Shown: positions 10,441 to 20,870 of the stretch, one piece after another | Layout: the number at the start of each line of letters is the position of its first letter | Position numbering within the stretch: position 1 is the first letter of the stretch | NCBI RefSeq assembly: GCF_001672975.1 | Contig: NZ_LZKU01000015.1 | Coordinates: 1 to 32,390, forward strand | Direction of reading: 5' to 3' | Source: Mycobacterium sp. 1465703.0 | GTDB lineage: Bacteria > Actinomycetota > Actinomycetes > Mycobacteriales > Mycobacteriaceae | Length of the DNA: 32,390 nt | Position numbers and translations under genes: made by a program | Notes under the pieces: model-generated | What the model was told of the DNA's origin: nothing | The model's database searches: none | The model's input: the letters and a program-made list of their open reading frames with translations, nothing else

Positions 10441-12815
10441 TCACCGACGAATCGTTCCCCGTTGACCCCTGGCACGTGCGCGAGACCCAGCTCGACCTCA
10501 ATCTGCTGGCCCAGTCCGAATCCCTGTTCACCTTGTCCAACGGGCACATCGGGCTACGCGGCAACCTGGACGAAGGCGAGCCGTACGGCCTGCCGGGCAC
10601 CTACTTGAACTCCTTCTACGAGATTCGGCCGCTGCCCTACGCCGAGGCCGGTTACGGCTACCCCGAAGCCGGCCAGACGCTCGTCGACGTCACCAATGGC
10701 AAGATCATCCGGCTGCTGGTCGAAGACGAGCCGTTCGACGTCCGCTACGGCGAATTGCTGTCCCACGAACGGGATTTGGACCTGCGCGCCGGAACGCTGA
10801 CCCGCACGGCGTACTGGCGCTCACCCGCGGGCAAAGAGGTCAGGGTGGTCTCCACCCGGCTGGTGTCGCTGGCCCAGCGCGGGGTGGCCGCCATCGAATA
10901 CGTCGTGGAAGCGGTCGGCGATTTCGCGCGGGTGACGGTGCAGTCCGAGCTGGTCACCAACGAGGACCAGCCGGAGACCTCCGCCGACCCCCGGGTGGCG
11001 GCAATCCTGGAGAACCCGCTCGAAGAGGTCGCTCACGAATACACCGACACCGGCGCGGTTCTGATGCACCGGACCCGCAGCAGCGCGCTGATGATGGCCG
11101 GCGGTATGGACCATGAGGTCGAGGTGGAGGGGCGGGTCGAGGTGAGCACCGACGCGCGCGCCGATCTGGCCCGGACCACCGTGATCTGCGGGCTGCGCGA
11201 GGGTCAGAAGCTGCGCATCGTCAAGTACCTGGCGTACGGATGGTCGAGCATGCGCTCCCGCCCAGCACTGCGCGACCAGGTCGCCGCCGCGCTGCACAGC
11301 GCCCGCTACAGCGGTTGGCAGGGGCTGCTGGATTCGCAACGCAAGTATCTGGACAACTTCTGGGATTGCGCCGACGTGGAGGTCGAGGGCGATCCCGAAT
11401 CCCAGCAAGCCGTCCGATTCGGGCTCTTCCACCTGCTGCAGGCCAGTGCCCGCGCCGAACGCCGAGCCATCGCCGCCAAGGGGCTCACCGGAACCGGCTA
11501 CGACGGCCACGCCTTCTGGGACACCGAGGGTTACGTGCTGCCGGTGCTCACCTACACCGCGCCGCACACGGTGGCCGACGCGCTGCGCTGGCGCGCCTCA
11601 ACCCTGGATCTGGCCAAGGAGCGGGCGACCGAGCTGGGTCTGGAGGGTGCCGCCTTCCCCTGGCGGACCATCCGCGGGCAGGAGTGCTCGGCGTACTGGC
11701 CGGCCGGCACCGCGGCCTGGCACATCAACGCCGACATCGCGATGGCCTTCGAGCGCTACCGCATCGTCACCGGGGACAACGACCTGGAGGCCGATTGCGG
11801 CCTGCAGGTGCTGGTCGAGACGGCCCGGCTGTGGCTGTCCCTCGGCCATCACGACCGGCACGGCGTCTGGCACCTCGACGGTGTCACCGGCCCCGACGAG
11901 TACACGGCGATCGTGCGCGACAACGTCTTCACCAACCTGATGGCCGCGCACAATCTGCGCGTCGCGGCGGCCGCCTGCAACCGCCACCCCGACATTGCCA
12001 AGGCGCTGGGCGTCACCAACGAGGAGACAGCGGCGTGGCGCGATGCGGCCGATGCCGCCAACATTCCGTACGACGACGGGCTGGCAGTCCATCAGCAGTG
12101 TGAAGGGTTCACCACCTTTGCGGAGTGGGACTTCCGGGAGAACCACGCCTACCCGTTGCTGCTGCACGACCCCTACGTTCGGCTGTACCCCGCGCAGGTG
12201 ATCAAGCAGGCCGACCTGGTGCTGGCGATGCACTGGCAGAGCCACGCGTTCACCCCCGAGCAGAAGGCCCGCAACGTCGACTACTACGAGCCGCGCATGG
12301 TGCGCGACTCGTCGCTGTCGGCCTGCACTCAGGCGGTGATGTGCGCCGAGGTCGGTCACCTGGAGCTGGCCCACGACTACGCCTACGAGGCCGCCCTGAT
12401 CGATCTGCGCGATCTGCACCACAACACCCGCGACGGTCTGCACATGGCCTCGCTGGCCGGCGCCTGGACGGCGCTGGTGGCCGGCTTCGGCGGCCTGCGC
12501 GACGACGAGGGCTTCCTGTCGCTGGATCCTCAACTGCCCGATGGCATTTCGCGGCTACGGTTCCGGCTTCGCTGGCGAGACTTCCGGATCACCGTCGACG
12601 TCAACCACGCCGACGTCACCTACACGCTGCGGGACGGGCCCGGCGGCCAGCTCACCATCCGGCACGCCGGCGAGGAACTCGGACTCACCACCGAGTCCAC
12701 GACGACGGTGGCGGTGCATCCCCGCAAGCCCCATCTGCCGCCGCCGCACCAGCCGCCGGGCCGCGAACCGTTGCATCGGCGGTCCTTGATCGCGGAATCA
12801 GTGCGGGCTCAGTGA
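10437..12815 (+). CDS. glycoside hydrolase family 65 disaccharide phosphorylase-like protein (Rv3401 type)
   Basis: A 792-residue GH65 protein of usual length. The N-terminal beta-sandwich begins [13 protein letters not shown] and includes [20 protein letters not shown]. The (alpha/alpha)6 barrel has [17 protein letters not shown], and the general acid is expected at Glu488 in the [10 protein letters not shown] motif. The C-terminal sheet contains the [15 protein letters not shown] segment. GH65 enzymes phosphorolyse alpha-linked glucosides (maltose, trehalose, kojibiose, nigerose) to beta-glucose 1-phosphate, or hydrolyse them. Coupling to a beta-phosphoglucomutase-like gene supports phosphorolysis; the exact sugar is unknown. 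The last 30 residues are proline- and histidine-rich. Its 3' end overlaps the convergent TetR gene by seven bases. Confidence 0.9.
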   Translation: MITDESFPVDPWHVRETQLDLNLLAQSESLFTLSNGHIGLRGNLDEGEPYGLPGTYLNSFYEIRPLPYAEAGYGYPEAGQTLVDVTNGKIIRLLVEDEPFDVRYGELLSHERDLDLRAGTLTRTAYWRSPAGKEVRVVSTRLVSLAQRGVAAIEYVVEAVGDFARVTVQSELVTNEDQPETSADPRVAAILENPLEEVAHEYTDTGAVLMHRTRSSALMMAGGMDHEVEVEGRVEVSTDARADLARTTVICGLREGQKLRIVKYLAYGWSSMRSRPALRDQVAAALHSARYSGWQGLLDSQRKYLDNFWDCADVEVEGDPESQQAVRFGLFHLLQASARAERRAIAAKGLTGTGYDGHAFWDTEGYVLPVLTYTAPHTVADALRWRASTLDLAKERATELGLEGAAFPWRTIRGQECSAYWPAGTAAWHINADIAMAFERYRIVTGDNDLEADCGLQVLVETARLWLSLGHHDRHGVWHLDGVTGPDEYTAIVRDNVFTNLMAAHNLRVAAAACNRHPDIAKALGVTNEETAAWRDAADAANIPYDDGLAVHQQCEGFTTFAEWDFRENHAYPLLLHDPYVRLYPAQVIKQADLVLAMHWQSHAFTPEQKARNVDYYEPRMVRDSSLSACTQAVMCAEVGHLELAHDYAYEAALIDLRDLHHNTRDGLHMASLAGAWTALVAGFGGLRDDEGFLSLDPQLPDGISRLRFRLRWRDFRITVDVNHADVTYTLRDGPGGQLTIRHAGEELGLTTESTTTVAVHPRKPHLPPPHQPPGREPLHRRSLIAESVRAQ

Positions 12816-13384
12816 ATATCGGCGGGCCCGAGAATCCGCTGCACCTCGGCGCCCACCGCCTGGCGCACTTCGGCGTCCGTCAGCTCTTCGATTCCGGTCG
12901 CCGAGCGCAGGATTGGCGCGAACAGCCGCCAACCGAACTGCAGCGCAAGGGCATTAGCGACCGCGAGCCTGGCTTTGACCTCGTCGTCGTATAGCGGGCG
13001 CACCCCGTCGAGCAGCGTCGCGATGTTAGGGAAGCGCTTCTGCAACTGTCCCGCCGGATAGCCGTCGAGCACGGTGCGGGCCATCACCCGCATCTGTGTG
13101 TCCAGGGACTTCTCCAGCACGGCCGCGGGTGTATCGGTGCTCAGCAACTCGCTCAGGTTGGCGCCCAGGTGGTCGAGCACGGCGCCGACCAATTGCTCCT
13201 TGGTGCCGAAGTGCCGGAACACCAGCCCGTGATTGACGTTGGAGCGCGCCGCGATGTCGCGGATGGAGGTCGCGGCAGGGCCACGCTCGGCGAACAGATC
13301 GGTGGCGGCTTCCAGGATCGCCGCGGCGACTTCCGCGCGGCCGGTCGGCGCCTTTCCGCGCCCTGTTGCGGAAGTTGTAGTCAT
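12809..13384 (-). CDS. TetR-family repressor (Rv3405c type)
   Basis: A 191-residue one-component regulator. The N-terminal TetR domain covers about residues 17-65 with the HTH SIRDIAARSNVNHGLVFRHFGTKEQL. The C-terminal ligand-binding domain is helical. It starts 60 bases from the divergent alkylsulfatase-type dioxygenase gene, and the gap holds repeated GACTACA half-sites, so it very likely represses that gene and itself. This is the arrangement of Rv3405c/Rv3406. The ligand is not known. Its 3' end overlaps the 3' end of the GH65 gene by seven bases. Confidence 0.92.
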   Translation of the reverse strand: MTTTSATGRGKAPTGRAEVAAAILEAATDLFAERGPAATSIRDIAARSNVNHGLVFRHFGTKEQLVGAVLDHLGANLSELLSTDTPAAVLEKSLDTQMRVMARTVLDGYPAGQLQKRFPNIATLLDGVRPLYDDEVKARLAVANALALQFGWRLFAPILRSATGIEELTDAEVRQAVGAEVQRILGPADIH

Positions 13385-13386
13385 CT

Positions 13387-13419
13387 GACTACACTACCAG
13401 ATGTAGTCGATTGACTACA
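13387..13419. promoter_or_regulatory. TetR operator with three GACTACA half-sites
   Basis: GACTACA at 13387-13393, TGTAGTC at 13402-13408 and GACTACA again at 13413-13419 form two overlapping inverted repeats that share the central half-site (spacers of eight and four bases). The 18-bp TGTAGTC-N4-GACTACA unit has the usual size of a TetR operator. It lies in the short gap between the repressor and the dioxygenase gene and would cover both promoters. Confidence 0.8.
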
Positions 13420-13444
13420 CCCGTTTTGATTCAAGGACGACGAA

Positions 13445-14347
13445 ATGACAGGTCAGATAACCGTCACCAGGCTGGGCAGCCGCATCGGCGCGCGGGTGGA
13501 CGGGGTGCGCCTCGGCGGCGACCTCGACAAGGACGCGGTCGAGACGATCCGCCGGGCGTTGTTTACCCACAAGGTGATCTTCTTCCGCCATCAGCATCAC
13601 CTGGACGACGACCAACAGCTCGCGTTCGCCGAATTGCTGGGTACGCCGATCGGACATCCGGCCGCATCCGCACTGGCCGCCGAGCACCTGCCGGTGATCA
13701 CCCCGATCGATTCGGAGTACGGCAAGGCCACCCGCTGGCACACCGACGTGACGTTCGCCGCCAACTACCCGGCGGCGTCAATCCTGCGGGCGGTCACCCT
13801 GCCGGCCTATGGCGGCTCGACGCTGTGGGCCTCGACCGTGGCGGCCTACCAACAGCTGCCCGAACCACTCAAGCACCTGGTGGAAAACCTATGGGCGCTG
13901 CATACCAACCGCTATGACTACGTCACCACCGAAGCGGCCATGTCGATGAACGACGCGCAGCGGGCGTTCCGGCAGGCCTTCGAGAAGCCGGACTTTCGCA
14001 CCGAGCACCCGGTGGTGCGGGTGCACCCGGAGACCGGTGAACGCAGCTTGCTGGCCGGCGATTTCGTGCGCAGCTTCGTCGGCCTGGACAGCAACGAGTC
14101 AACCGCGCTGCTGGAACTGCTGCAACGGCGGATCACCATGCCGGAGAACACCATTCGATGGAGCTGGGCCCATGGCGACGTCGCCATGTGGGACAACCGC
14201 GCGACCCAGCACCGGGCGATCGACGACTACGACGACCAGCCCCGGCTGATGCACCGCATCACCTTGATGGGCGATGTGCCGGCCGACGTGCGCGGGCAGC
14301 GCAGCCGGGTGATCAGTGGTGCACCGCTGCAGGTGCTGGCGAGCTAG
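13445..14347 (+). CDS. Fe(II)/2-oxoglutarate-dependent dioxygenase, alkylsulfatase/TauD type (Rv3406)
   Basis: A 300-residue TauD-family enzyme (Rv3406 is about 295). The iron ligands are His99 and Asp101 in RWHTDV and the distal His256 in [11 protein letters not shown]; the 2-oxoglutarate-binding arginine is probably Arg267. Rv3406 of M. tuberculosis cleaves alkyl sulfate esters oxidatively to release sulfite, and is also known to inactivate carboxyquinoxaline inhibitors of DprE1 by oxidation. The start ATG 13445 is nine bases after an AAGGACGACGAA ribosome-binding stretch. It is controlled by the divergent TetR gene. Its stop shares the palindrome CTAG with the stop of convergent choD. The M. 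tuberculosis toxin-antitoxin pair vapBC47, which separates these genes there, is absent. Confidence 0.92.
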   Translation: MTGQITVTRLGSRIGARVDGVRLGGDLDKDAVETIRRALFTHKVIFFRHQHHLDDDQQLAFAELLGTPIGHPAASALAAEHLPVITPIDSEYGKATRWHTDVTFAANYPAASILRAVTLPAYGGSTLWASTVAAYQQLPEPLKHLVENLWALHTNRYDYVTTEAAMSMNDAQRAFRQAFEKPDFRTEHPVVRVHPETGERSLLAGDFVRSFVGLDSNESTALLELLQRRITMPENTIRWSWAHGDVAMWDNRATQHRAIDDYDDQPRLMHRITLMGDVPADVRGQRSRVISGAPLQVLAS

Positions 14348-16086
14348 CCGGCGTCAGCGGTGCGCACCGGACTGATCGGCAACCAGCGCAGTGCCCCCGG
14401 CGCATCGGCCGGCACCACCGGCGCGTTGGGCGCGATCGGCTCCAGCCGGCGATACGGCTCGCCCTGCGACGGGCGCAAGTCGTTCTCGCCGTTGTTCGGC
14501 CACAACGACGCGGCCCGCTCGGCCTGGGCGGTAATGGACAGCGAGGGGTTGACACCCAGGTTCGCCGAGATGGCCGCGCCGTCCACCACGAACAGCGTCG
14601 GGTAGCCGTAGACCCGGTGATACGGGTCGATCACGCCGTGGTCGGCGTTGTCGCCGATCACCGCGCCGCCGAGGAAATGCGCGGTCAGCGGGATGTTGAA
14701 CAGCTCTCCCCAGGTGCCGCCGGCCACGGCGTCGATCTTGTCCGCGATGCGCCGGGTGACCTCGTTGCCGACCGGAATCCACGACGGGTTGGGCTCGCCG
14801 TGCCCCTGCTTGCTGGTGTACCACCGGATGCCCAGCTTCCCGCGCTTGGTGTAGGTGGTGATCGAGTTGTCCAGGTGCTGCATCACCAGGGCGATCAACG
14901 TGCGTTCGCTCCACTGCCGGGTGTTGAGCAGCCGGAGCATCCGCTTCGGGTCGGCACGAGCCTGGTCCAGCAGCTGCTTCCAGCGCGGCACGTCGGTGCC
15001 TTCGGGGCCATGGCCGTCGGTCATCAGCGTCTGCAGCAGCCCCATCGCGTTGGAGCCCTTGCCATAGCGGACCGGCTCGATGTGGGTGTCCGACGTCGGG
15101 TGGATCGACGACGTGATCGCCACCCCGTGCGTCAGGTCGAGGTTCGGGTCGACCTCGAGCTTCCCGGCGCCGACGATGGACTCGGAGTTGGTACGGGTCA
15201 GCATGCCCAGCCGATTCGACAGCCGGGGCAGCCGACCCTCATCGCGCATGTTGAACAGCAGATGCTGGGTGCCCCAGGTTCCTGCGGCCAGCACCAGATG
15301 ATTCGCCGTGTAGGTGCGCCGGTCGCGGCGCAGCCAACTTCCGGTGCGTACCGTGCGAACCTCCCACAGGCCATCGGGACGCTGCTCGAAACGCTTCACC
15401 GTCGTCATCGGAATGACCTGTGCCCCGGCCGATTCGGCGAGCGCAAGATAATTCTTCAGCAGGGTGTTCTTGGCGCCGTAGCGGCAGCCGGTCATGCAGC
15501 ACCCACACTCCAGGCATCCGGTGCGTTCCGGCCCCGCGCCACCGAAGTACGGGTCCGGCACGGTCTTGCCCGGCGCCTTGGTGCCGCCGGGGCCGAAGAA
15601 CACCCCGACCGGCGTCGGCACGAACGTGTCGCCACAACCCATCTCGTCGGCGACCTGTTTGACGATCCGGTCGGCGTCGGTGAAGGTCGGGTTCTCCACC
15701 ACGCCCAGCATCCGCTGCGCCTGCTCGTAGTGCGGCATCAGCTCGTCGCGCCAGTCGGTGATGTGTTTCCACTGCGGGTCGTTGAAGAACGGATCGGGCG
15801 GCACATACAGCGTGTTGGCGTAGTTCAGCGACCCGCCGCCCACTCCGGCGCCGGCCAGGATCATCACGTTCTTCAACGGGTGGATCCGCTGAATGCCGTA
15901 GCAGCCCAGCCGGGGCGCCCACAAGAACTTACGCAGGTCCCAGGACGTCTCGGCGAAATCCTCGTCGGAATACCGGCGCCCGGCCTCCAATACACCGACG
16001 CGGTAGCCCTTTTCCGTCAGCCGCAAAGCGGTGACGCTGCCCCCGAAACCCGAACCGATGATCAGTACGTCGTAATCCGGCTTCAT
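14344..16086 (-). CDS. choD: GMC-family oxidoreductase, cholesterol oxidase ChoD
   Basis: A 580-residue flavoprotein matching ChoD (Rv3409c, about 578 residues). The FAD-binding Rossmann motif is [19 protein letters not shown] (residues 5-23). A cysteine-rich [11 protein letters not shown] block lies in the middle and resembles an iron-sulfur ligand set more than classic streptomycete cholesterol oxidases do. The C-terminus has HFLGGAVIG and the GMC signature region [25 protein letters not shown]. ChoD has been linked to virulence in M. tuberculosis, but cholesterol breakdown there starts with a different enzyme, so the real substrate may not be cholesterol. The stop TAG overlaps the convergent dioxygenase stop in CTAG. 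Confidence 0.9.
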   Translation of the reverse strand: MKPDYDVLIIGSGFGGSVTALRLTEKGYRVGVLEAGRRYSDEDFAETSWDLRKFLWAPRLGCYGIQRIHPLKNVMILAGAGVGGGSLNYANTLYVPPDPFFNDPQWKHITDWRDELMPHYEQAQRMLGVVENPTFTDADRIVKQVADEMGCGDTFVPTPVGVFFGPGGTKAPGKTVPDPYFGGAGPERTGCLECGCCMTGCRYGAKNTLLKNYLALAESAGAQVIPMTTVKRFEQRPDGLWEVRTVRTGSWLRRDRRTYTANHLVLAAGTWGTQHLLFNMRDEGRLPRLSNRLGMLTRTNSESIVGAGKLEVDPNLDLTHGVAITSSIHPTSDTHIEPVRYGKGSNAMGLLQTLMTDGHGPEGTDVPRWKQLLDQARADPKRMLRLLNTRQWSERTLIALVMQHLDNSITTYTKRGKLGIRWYTSKQGHGEPNPSWIPVGNEVTRRIADKIDAVAGGTWGELFNIPLTAHFLGGAVIGDNADHGVIDPYHRVYGYPTLFVVDGAAISANLGVNPSLSITAQAERAASLWPNNGENDLRPSQGEPYRRLEPIAPNAPVVPADAPGALRWLPISPVRTADAG

Positions 16087-16138
16087 CGCACCAGTATGGC
16101 CTTACCGGTCGGTAACGAGCCAGCGGCCTCCGGGCGCG

Positions 16139-17266
16139 TCAGCTACCGACGGTCAGGCCAACCTTCTGGAACTCCTTGAGGTCGCAATAGCCGGCCTTGG
16201 CCATCGACCGGCGCAGCCCACCGACCAGGTTGAGGCTGCCGAACGGGTCATCGGACGGCCCGTTGAGCACTTGCTGCAGGGGTGGGCGCTCGCCGACGGC
16301 GATCTGCAGCAGCGCCCCGCGCGGCAACGACGGGTGCGCCGCTGCGGCCGGCCAGAACCATCCCTCGCCCAGCGCCTCGGCGGACTCGGCGAGCGGCGTG
16401 CCCAGCACCACCGCGTCGGCGCCGCACGCGATCGCCTTCGCCAGCTCGCCGGAGGTGTGGATGTCGCCGTCGGCCAGCACGTGCACGTAACGGCCACCGG
16501 TCTCGTCGAGGTACTCGCGCCGCGCGGCGGCGGCGTCGGCGATGGCGGTGGCCATCGGCACGCTGATGCCCAGCACCTCGTCGCTGGTGGTCACTCCCCT
16601 GGTGGCGCCATAACCCACGATGACGCCGGCGGCGCCGGTGCGCATCAGATGCAGTGCGGTGCGGTGGTCCTGCACGCCGCCAGCGACCACCGGCACGTCG
16701 AGCTCGGAGATGAACGTCTTGAGGTTCAGCGGTTCACCGTCGCTGGCCACCCGTTCGGCCGAGACGATGGTGCCCTGGATGACCAGCAGGTCGATGCCGG
16801 CCTGGACCAGCACCGGCGTCAGCGCCTGAGCGTTTTGCGGGCTGACCCGCACCGCGGTGGTGACCCCGGCTTCCCGGATCCGGGCGACCGCGGCGCCCAG
16901 CAGATCCGGGTCGAGCGGGGCCGCATGGAATTCCTGCAGCAACCGGATGGCCGCCGACGGTTCGGGCTCCTTGCTGGCGGCCTCGACCAGCTGCGCGATC
17001 TTGGCCTCGACGTCGGCGTGCCGCCCGACCAGTCCCTCGCCGTTGAGCACGCCCAGACCGCCGAGCTTGCCGAGTTCGATCGCGAACTCGGGCGACACCA
17101 GCGCATCGGTCGGATGCGCCAGCACCGGGATCTCGAACCGGTAGGCGTCCAGCTGCCAGGCGGTCGACACGTCCTGCGAAGAGCGGGTGCGCCGGGAGGC
17201 CACGATGCTGATTTCGCTCAGTTCATAGCTGCGACGGGCGACGCGGCCCATCCCGATCTCGACCAT
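16139..17266 (-). CDS. guaB3: GuaB3, IMP dehydrogenase-family protein lacking CBS domains
   Basis: A 375-residue TIM-barrel protein of the IMPDH/GMP-reductase superfamily, shorter than GuaB2 because the two CBS domains are absent. The phosphate-binding and barrel signature is recognisable (YVHVLADGDIHTSGELAKAIACGADAVVLGTPLA). The loop that holds the catalytic cysteine in IMPDH reads GYGATRGVTTSDEV (218-231) here and has no cysteine. GuaB3 proteins are widespread in actinobacteria and usually sit beside guaB2; their exact reaction in mycobacteria is not settled. It follows guaB2 by seven bases on the same strand, so they form an operon. Confidence 0.92.
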   Translation of the reverse strand: MVEIGMGRVARRSYELSEISIVASRRTRSSQDVSTAWQLDAYRFEIPVLAHPTDALVSPEFAIELGKLGGLGVLNGEGLVGRHADVEAKIAQLVEAASKEPEPSAAIRLLQEFHAAPLDPDLLGAAVARIREAGVTTAVRVSPQNAQALTPVLVQAGIDLLVIQGTIVSAERVASDGEPLNLKTFISELDVPVVAGGVQDHRTALHLMRTGAAGVIVGYGATRGVTTSDEVLGISVPMATAIADAAAARREYLDETGGRYVHVLADGDIHTSGELAKAIACGADAVVLGTPLAESAEALGEGWFWPAAAAHPSLPRGALLQIAVGERPPLQQVLNGPSDDPFGSLNLVGGLRRSMAKAGYCDLKEFQKVGLTVGS

Positions 17267-17273
17267 GTGGGCC

Positions 17274-18917
<1,644 letters not shown>

Positions 18918-19018
18918 TCACCTCTCGCTGTCGTTCGCTTGCTCGGGCGCGCCGCGCACACCAAACGCCACGAAAACGGCGAGCATCGGCCTGCTGGCGT
19001 TATGCCGGGCGGGCTGCG

Positions 19019-19024
19019 TAGGCT
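19019..19024 (+). promoter_or_regulatory. candidate -10 element for a leaderless DUF5319 gene
   Basis: TAGGCT fits TANNNT and is followed by seven bases and the GTG at 19032. The purine run AGAGGA lies too close to the start codon to be a normal ribosome binding site, so leaderless translation is more likely. Inferred from spacing. Confidence 0.45.
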
Positions 19025-19031
19025 AGAGGAC

Positions 19032-19445
19032 GTGCGCGACCACCTCCCACCGGGTTTGCCGCCCGACCCTTTCGCCGACGACCCCTGTGATCCGTCGGCG
19101 GCGCTGGATGCCGTCGAGCCAGGCCAGCCCCTTGATCAGCAAGAGCGGATGGCCGTCGAGGCCGACCTCGCCGATCTGGCCGTCTATGAAGCACTGCTGG
19201 CGCACAAAGGTATTCGCGGGCTGGTGGTGTGCTGCGACGAATGTCAGCAAGATCACTACCACGACTGGGACATGCTGCGCGCCAACCTGCTGCAGCTGTT
19301 GATCGACGGCACCGTGCGTCCGCACGAGCCCGCCTATGACCCCGAGCCGGACGCCTACGTCACGTGGGATTACTGCCGGGGCTACGCCGACGCTTCGCTC
19401 AACGAAGCGACGTCAGACGCCGACGGTTTCCACCGCCGGCACTGA
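19032..19445 (+). CDS. DUF5319 conserved actinobacterial protein (Rv3412 type)
   Basis: A 137-residue acidic soluble protein (Rv3412 is 136). The N-terminus reads RDHLPPGLPPDPFADDP; the middle has LVVCCDECQQDHYHDWDML, a cysteine/histidine cluster (CCxxC...HxH) that could bind a metal; and a WDYCRGYADA segment lies near the end. The function is unknown. It is conserved between guaB2 and the sigD locus in mycobacteria. GTG 19032 is chosen from the family start; the ATG at 19002 would add ten residues. It is transcribed divergently from guaB2 and convergently with rsdA, whose end is nine bases away. Confidence 0.88.
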   Translation: MRDHLPPGLPPDPFADDPCDPSAALDAVEPGQPLDQQERMAVEADLADLAVYEALLAHKGIRGLVVCCDECQQDHYHDWDMLRANLLQLLIDGTVRPHEPAYDPEPDAYVTWDYCRGYADASLNEATSDADGFHRRH

Positions 19446-19453
19446 TTTCGGCC

Positions 19454-20215
19454 TCACTGATTCGGAGCCAGCGGCGCCACCGGAGGTGGCGTATGGCTGT
19501 GATGGTGATGCTTGCCCACTGACGGACTCGGCGACGGGGTCGCTGCCTGCGGGGGCGCGACCGAGGCGGCCGGGGGCGCCGCCGGAATCGTGGTGGATGC
19601 CGCCGGCGGCACCAACGTCGGTGTTGCGGCCGGGACGGGCGGCGTGGCGTTGGGATTGCGCGATTCGACCTTGGCGTTCAACAGCTTCAGCTGATCCATC
19701 AGCTCCTGTTTGCTGGCCGGGTCGTCGATCGACTGCACCAAGCTGCTCACCTCGGTGAGCTGAGTCTTGGCCTGATCCCACTGGCCGCGGTCGATTGCTT
19801 CCTGCACCTTCGCCAGGTCGGCCTTGGCAGCCAGCATCTCCTGCTTCTCGTGCACCTGAGGCTGGTCGAAGAACATCGCGTGCAGCCCGTACAGGGTGCC
19901 GCCGGGCCCGGCCTCGACCACCATCGCGCCGAAGCCGCTGAGCACCAGCAGCGCGATGGCAACCGATCCGACGACGGCCAGGCCGCGATGGCCGCGCCGG
20001 CGCTCGGCCAGTCCGGTGCGCAATGCGTTGACGGCCTCTTCGGGCGTCACCAGCGCGCTGGCCGGGGGCCACCTGAGGTTGTCGCGCCAGTCCTCCAGCA
20101 GGGTGGTCAGCACGCCGACCTCGGGATCCTCGACGTCGACCGGCCGGCGCCGGGCCAACGCATCGAGAAGCAGGTCGGTGCGGGCGAATTCGTCAAGAGA
20201 TTCAGGCACAGTCAC
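19454..20215 (-). CDS. rsdA: RsdA, membrane anti-sigma-D factor
   Basis: A 253-residue single-pass membrane protein. The cytoplasmic N-terminus (FARTDLLLDALARRRPV, residues 10-26) is the segment that binds SigD in the M. tuberculosis homologue. One membrane helix spans about residues 79-100. The external part has a helical repeat region (AAKADLAKVQEAIDRGQWDQAKTQL) and then a long proline/alanine/threonine-rich tail from about 190, with a histidine cluster KHHHHSH close to the end. In M. tuberculosis (Rv3413c) release of SigD depends on ClpXP-type proteolysis of RsdA. It overlaps the sigD 3' end by 14 bases, so the pair is translationally coupled. Confidence 0.88.
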   Translation of the reverse strand: MTVPESLDEFARTDLLLDALARRRPVDVEDPEVGVLTTLLEDWRDNLRWPPASALVTPEEAVNALRTGLAERRRGHRGLAVVGSVAIALLVLSGFGAMVVEAGPGGTLYGLHAMFFDQPQVHEKQEMLAAKADLAKVQEAIDRGQWDQAKTQLTEVSSLVQSIDDPASKQELMDQLKLLNAKVESRNPNATPPVPAATPTLVPPAASTTIPAAPPAASVAPPQAATPSPSPSVGKHHHHSHTPPPVAPLAPNQ

Positions 20216-20780
20216 CCGCCGCGATCATCTCGGACTTGAGCCGCGACAGTGCGCGGTGCTGGGCAACTCGGACCGCGCCGGTGGTACTGCCGACCGCGGC
20301 CGCGGTCTCCTCGGCGGACAGGCCGACGACAACGCGCAGAATCAGGATCTCGCGTTGCTTGGCGGGCAAGATCTCGAGCAGTTCACTCATCCGGCTCACC
20401 GAATCGGCTTCGATGGCAAGCTGTTCGGGTCCCGCGTCAGGTGACCACCGCTCGGGAATCGATTCGGTGGGATAGGCAAGATCGCGACCGGCAGCGCGGT
20501 GCGCGTCGGCAACCTTGTGGGCCGCGATGCCGTACAGGAAGGCCAGGAACGGACGTCCCCGATCGCGATAACGCGGTAGCGCCGTGATAGTCGCCAAGCA
20601 CACCTCCTGTGCCACGTCATCCGCTGACAGGCCACCCCGATCGACGGTGCCGACTCGCGCCCGGCAATAACGCACGACGATCGGACGGATGGTCTCCAGC
20701 ACCTCCCTCAATGCGTTGTGGTCTCCAGTGACGGCCTTGGCGACCACAGCGTCGAGACGTTCCCCTGCTGGAATTGTCAT
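20202..20780 (-). CDS. sigD: ECF sigma factor SigD
   Basis: A 192-residue ECF sigma factor. Region 2 includes LSADDVAQEVCLATITALPRY and the FLAFLYGIAAHKVADAHR core-binding/-10 recognition helix. Region 4 includes LPAKQREILILRVVVGLSAEETAAAVGSTTGAVRVAQHRAL, the -35-binding HTH. ATG 20780 has GGAGAG about ten bases upstream; an in-frame TTG at 20798 would add six residues. SigD in M. tuberculosis controls ribosomal, chaperone and cell-envelope genes in stationary phase. RsdA downstream is its anti-sigma factor. Confidence 0.94.
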   Translation of the reverse strand: MTIPAGERLDAVVAKAVTGDHNALREVLETIRPIVVRYCRARVGTVDRGGLSADDVAQEVCLATITALPRYRDRGRPFLAFLYGIAAHKVADAHRAAGRDLAYPTESIPERWSPDAGPEQLAIEADSVSRMSELLEILPAKQREILILRVVVGLSAEETAAAVGSTTGAVRVAQHRALSRLKSEMIAAGDCA

Positions 20781-20870
20781 CGACTGTGATCTCTCCAACG
20801 TTACGAAGCGGACACATCGCGGGCCAACCGGGCTAACTAACGAAATGACAATAACGGGCGAAAGGCTGTT

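Noticed and set aside
14158..16179. A 673-residue forward frame antisense to choD
   Set aside because: It lies over the strongly supported choD gene, has no recognisable domain, and is arginine- and histidine-rich as expected for a GC-driven antisense frame.
20798..20815. GTAACG before sigD as a SigD-type -35 element
   Set aside because: It lies about 24 bases from the start codon, so a -10 would fall inside the gene, and I could not recall the SigD consensus with certainty.
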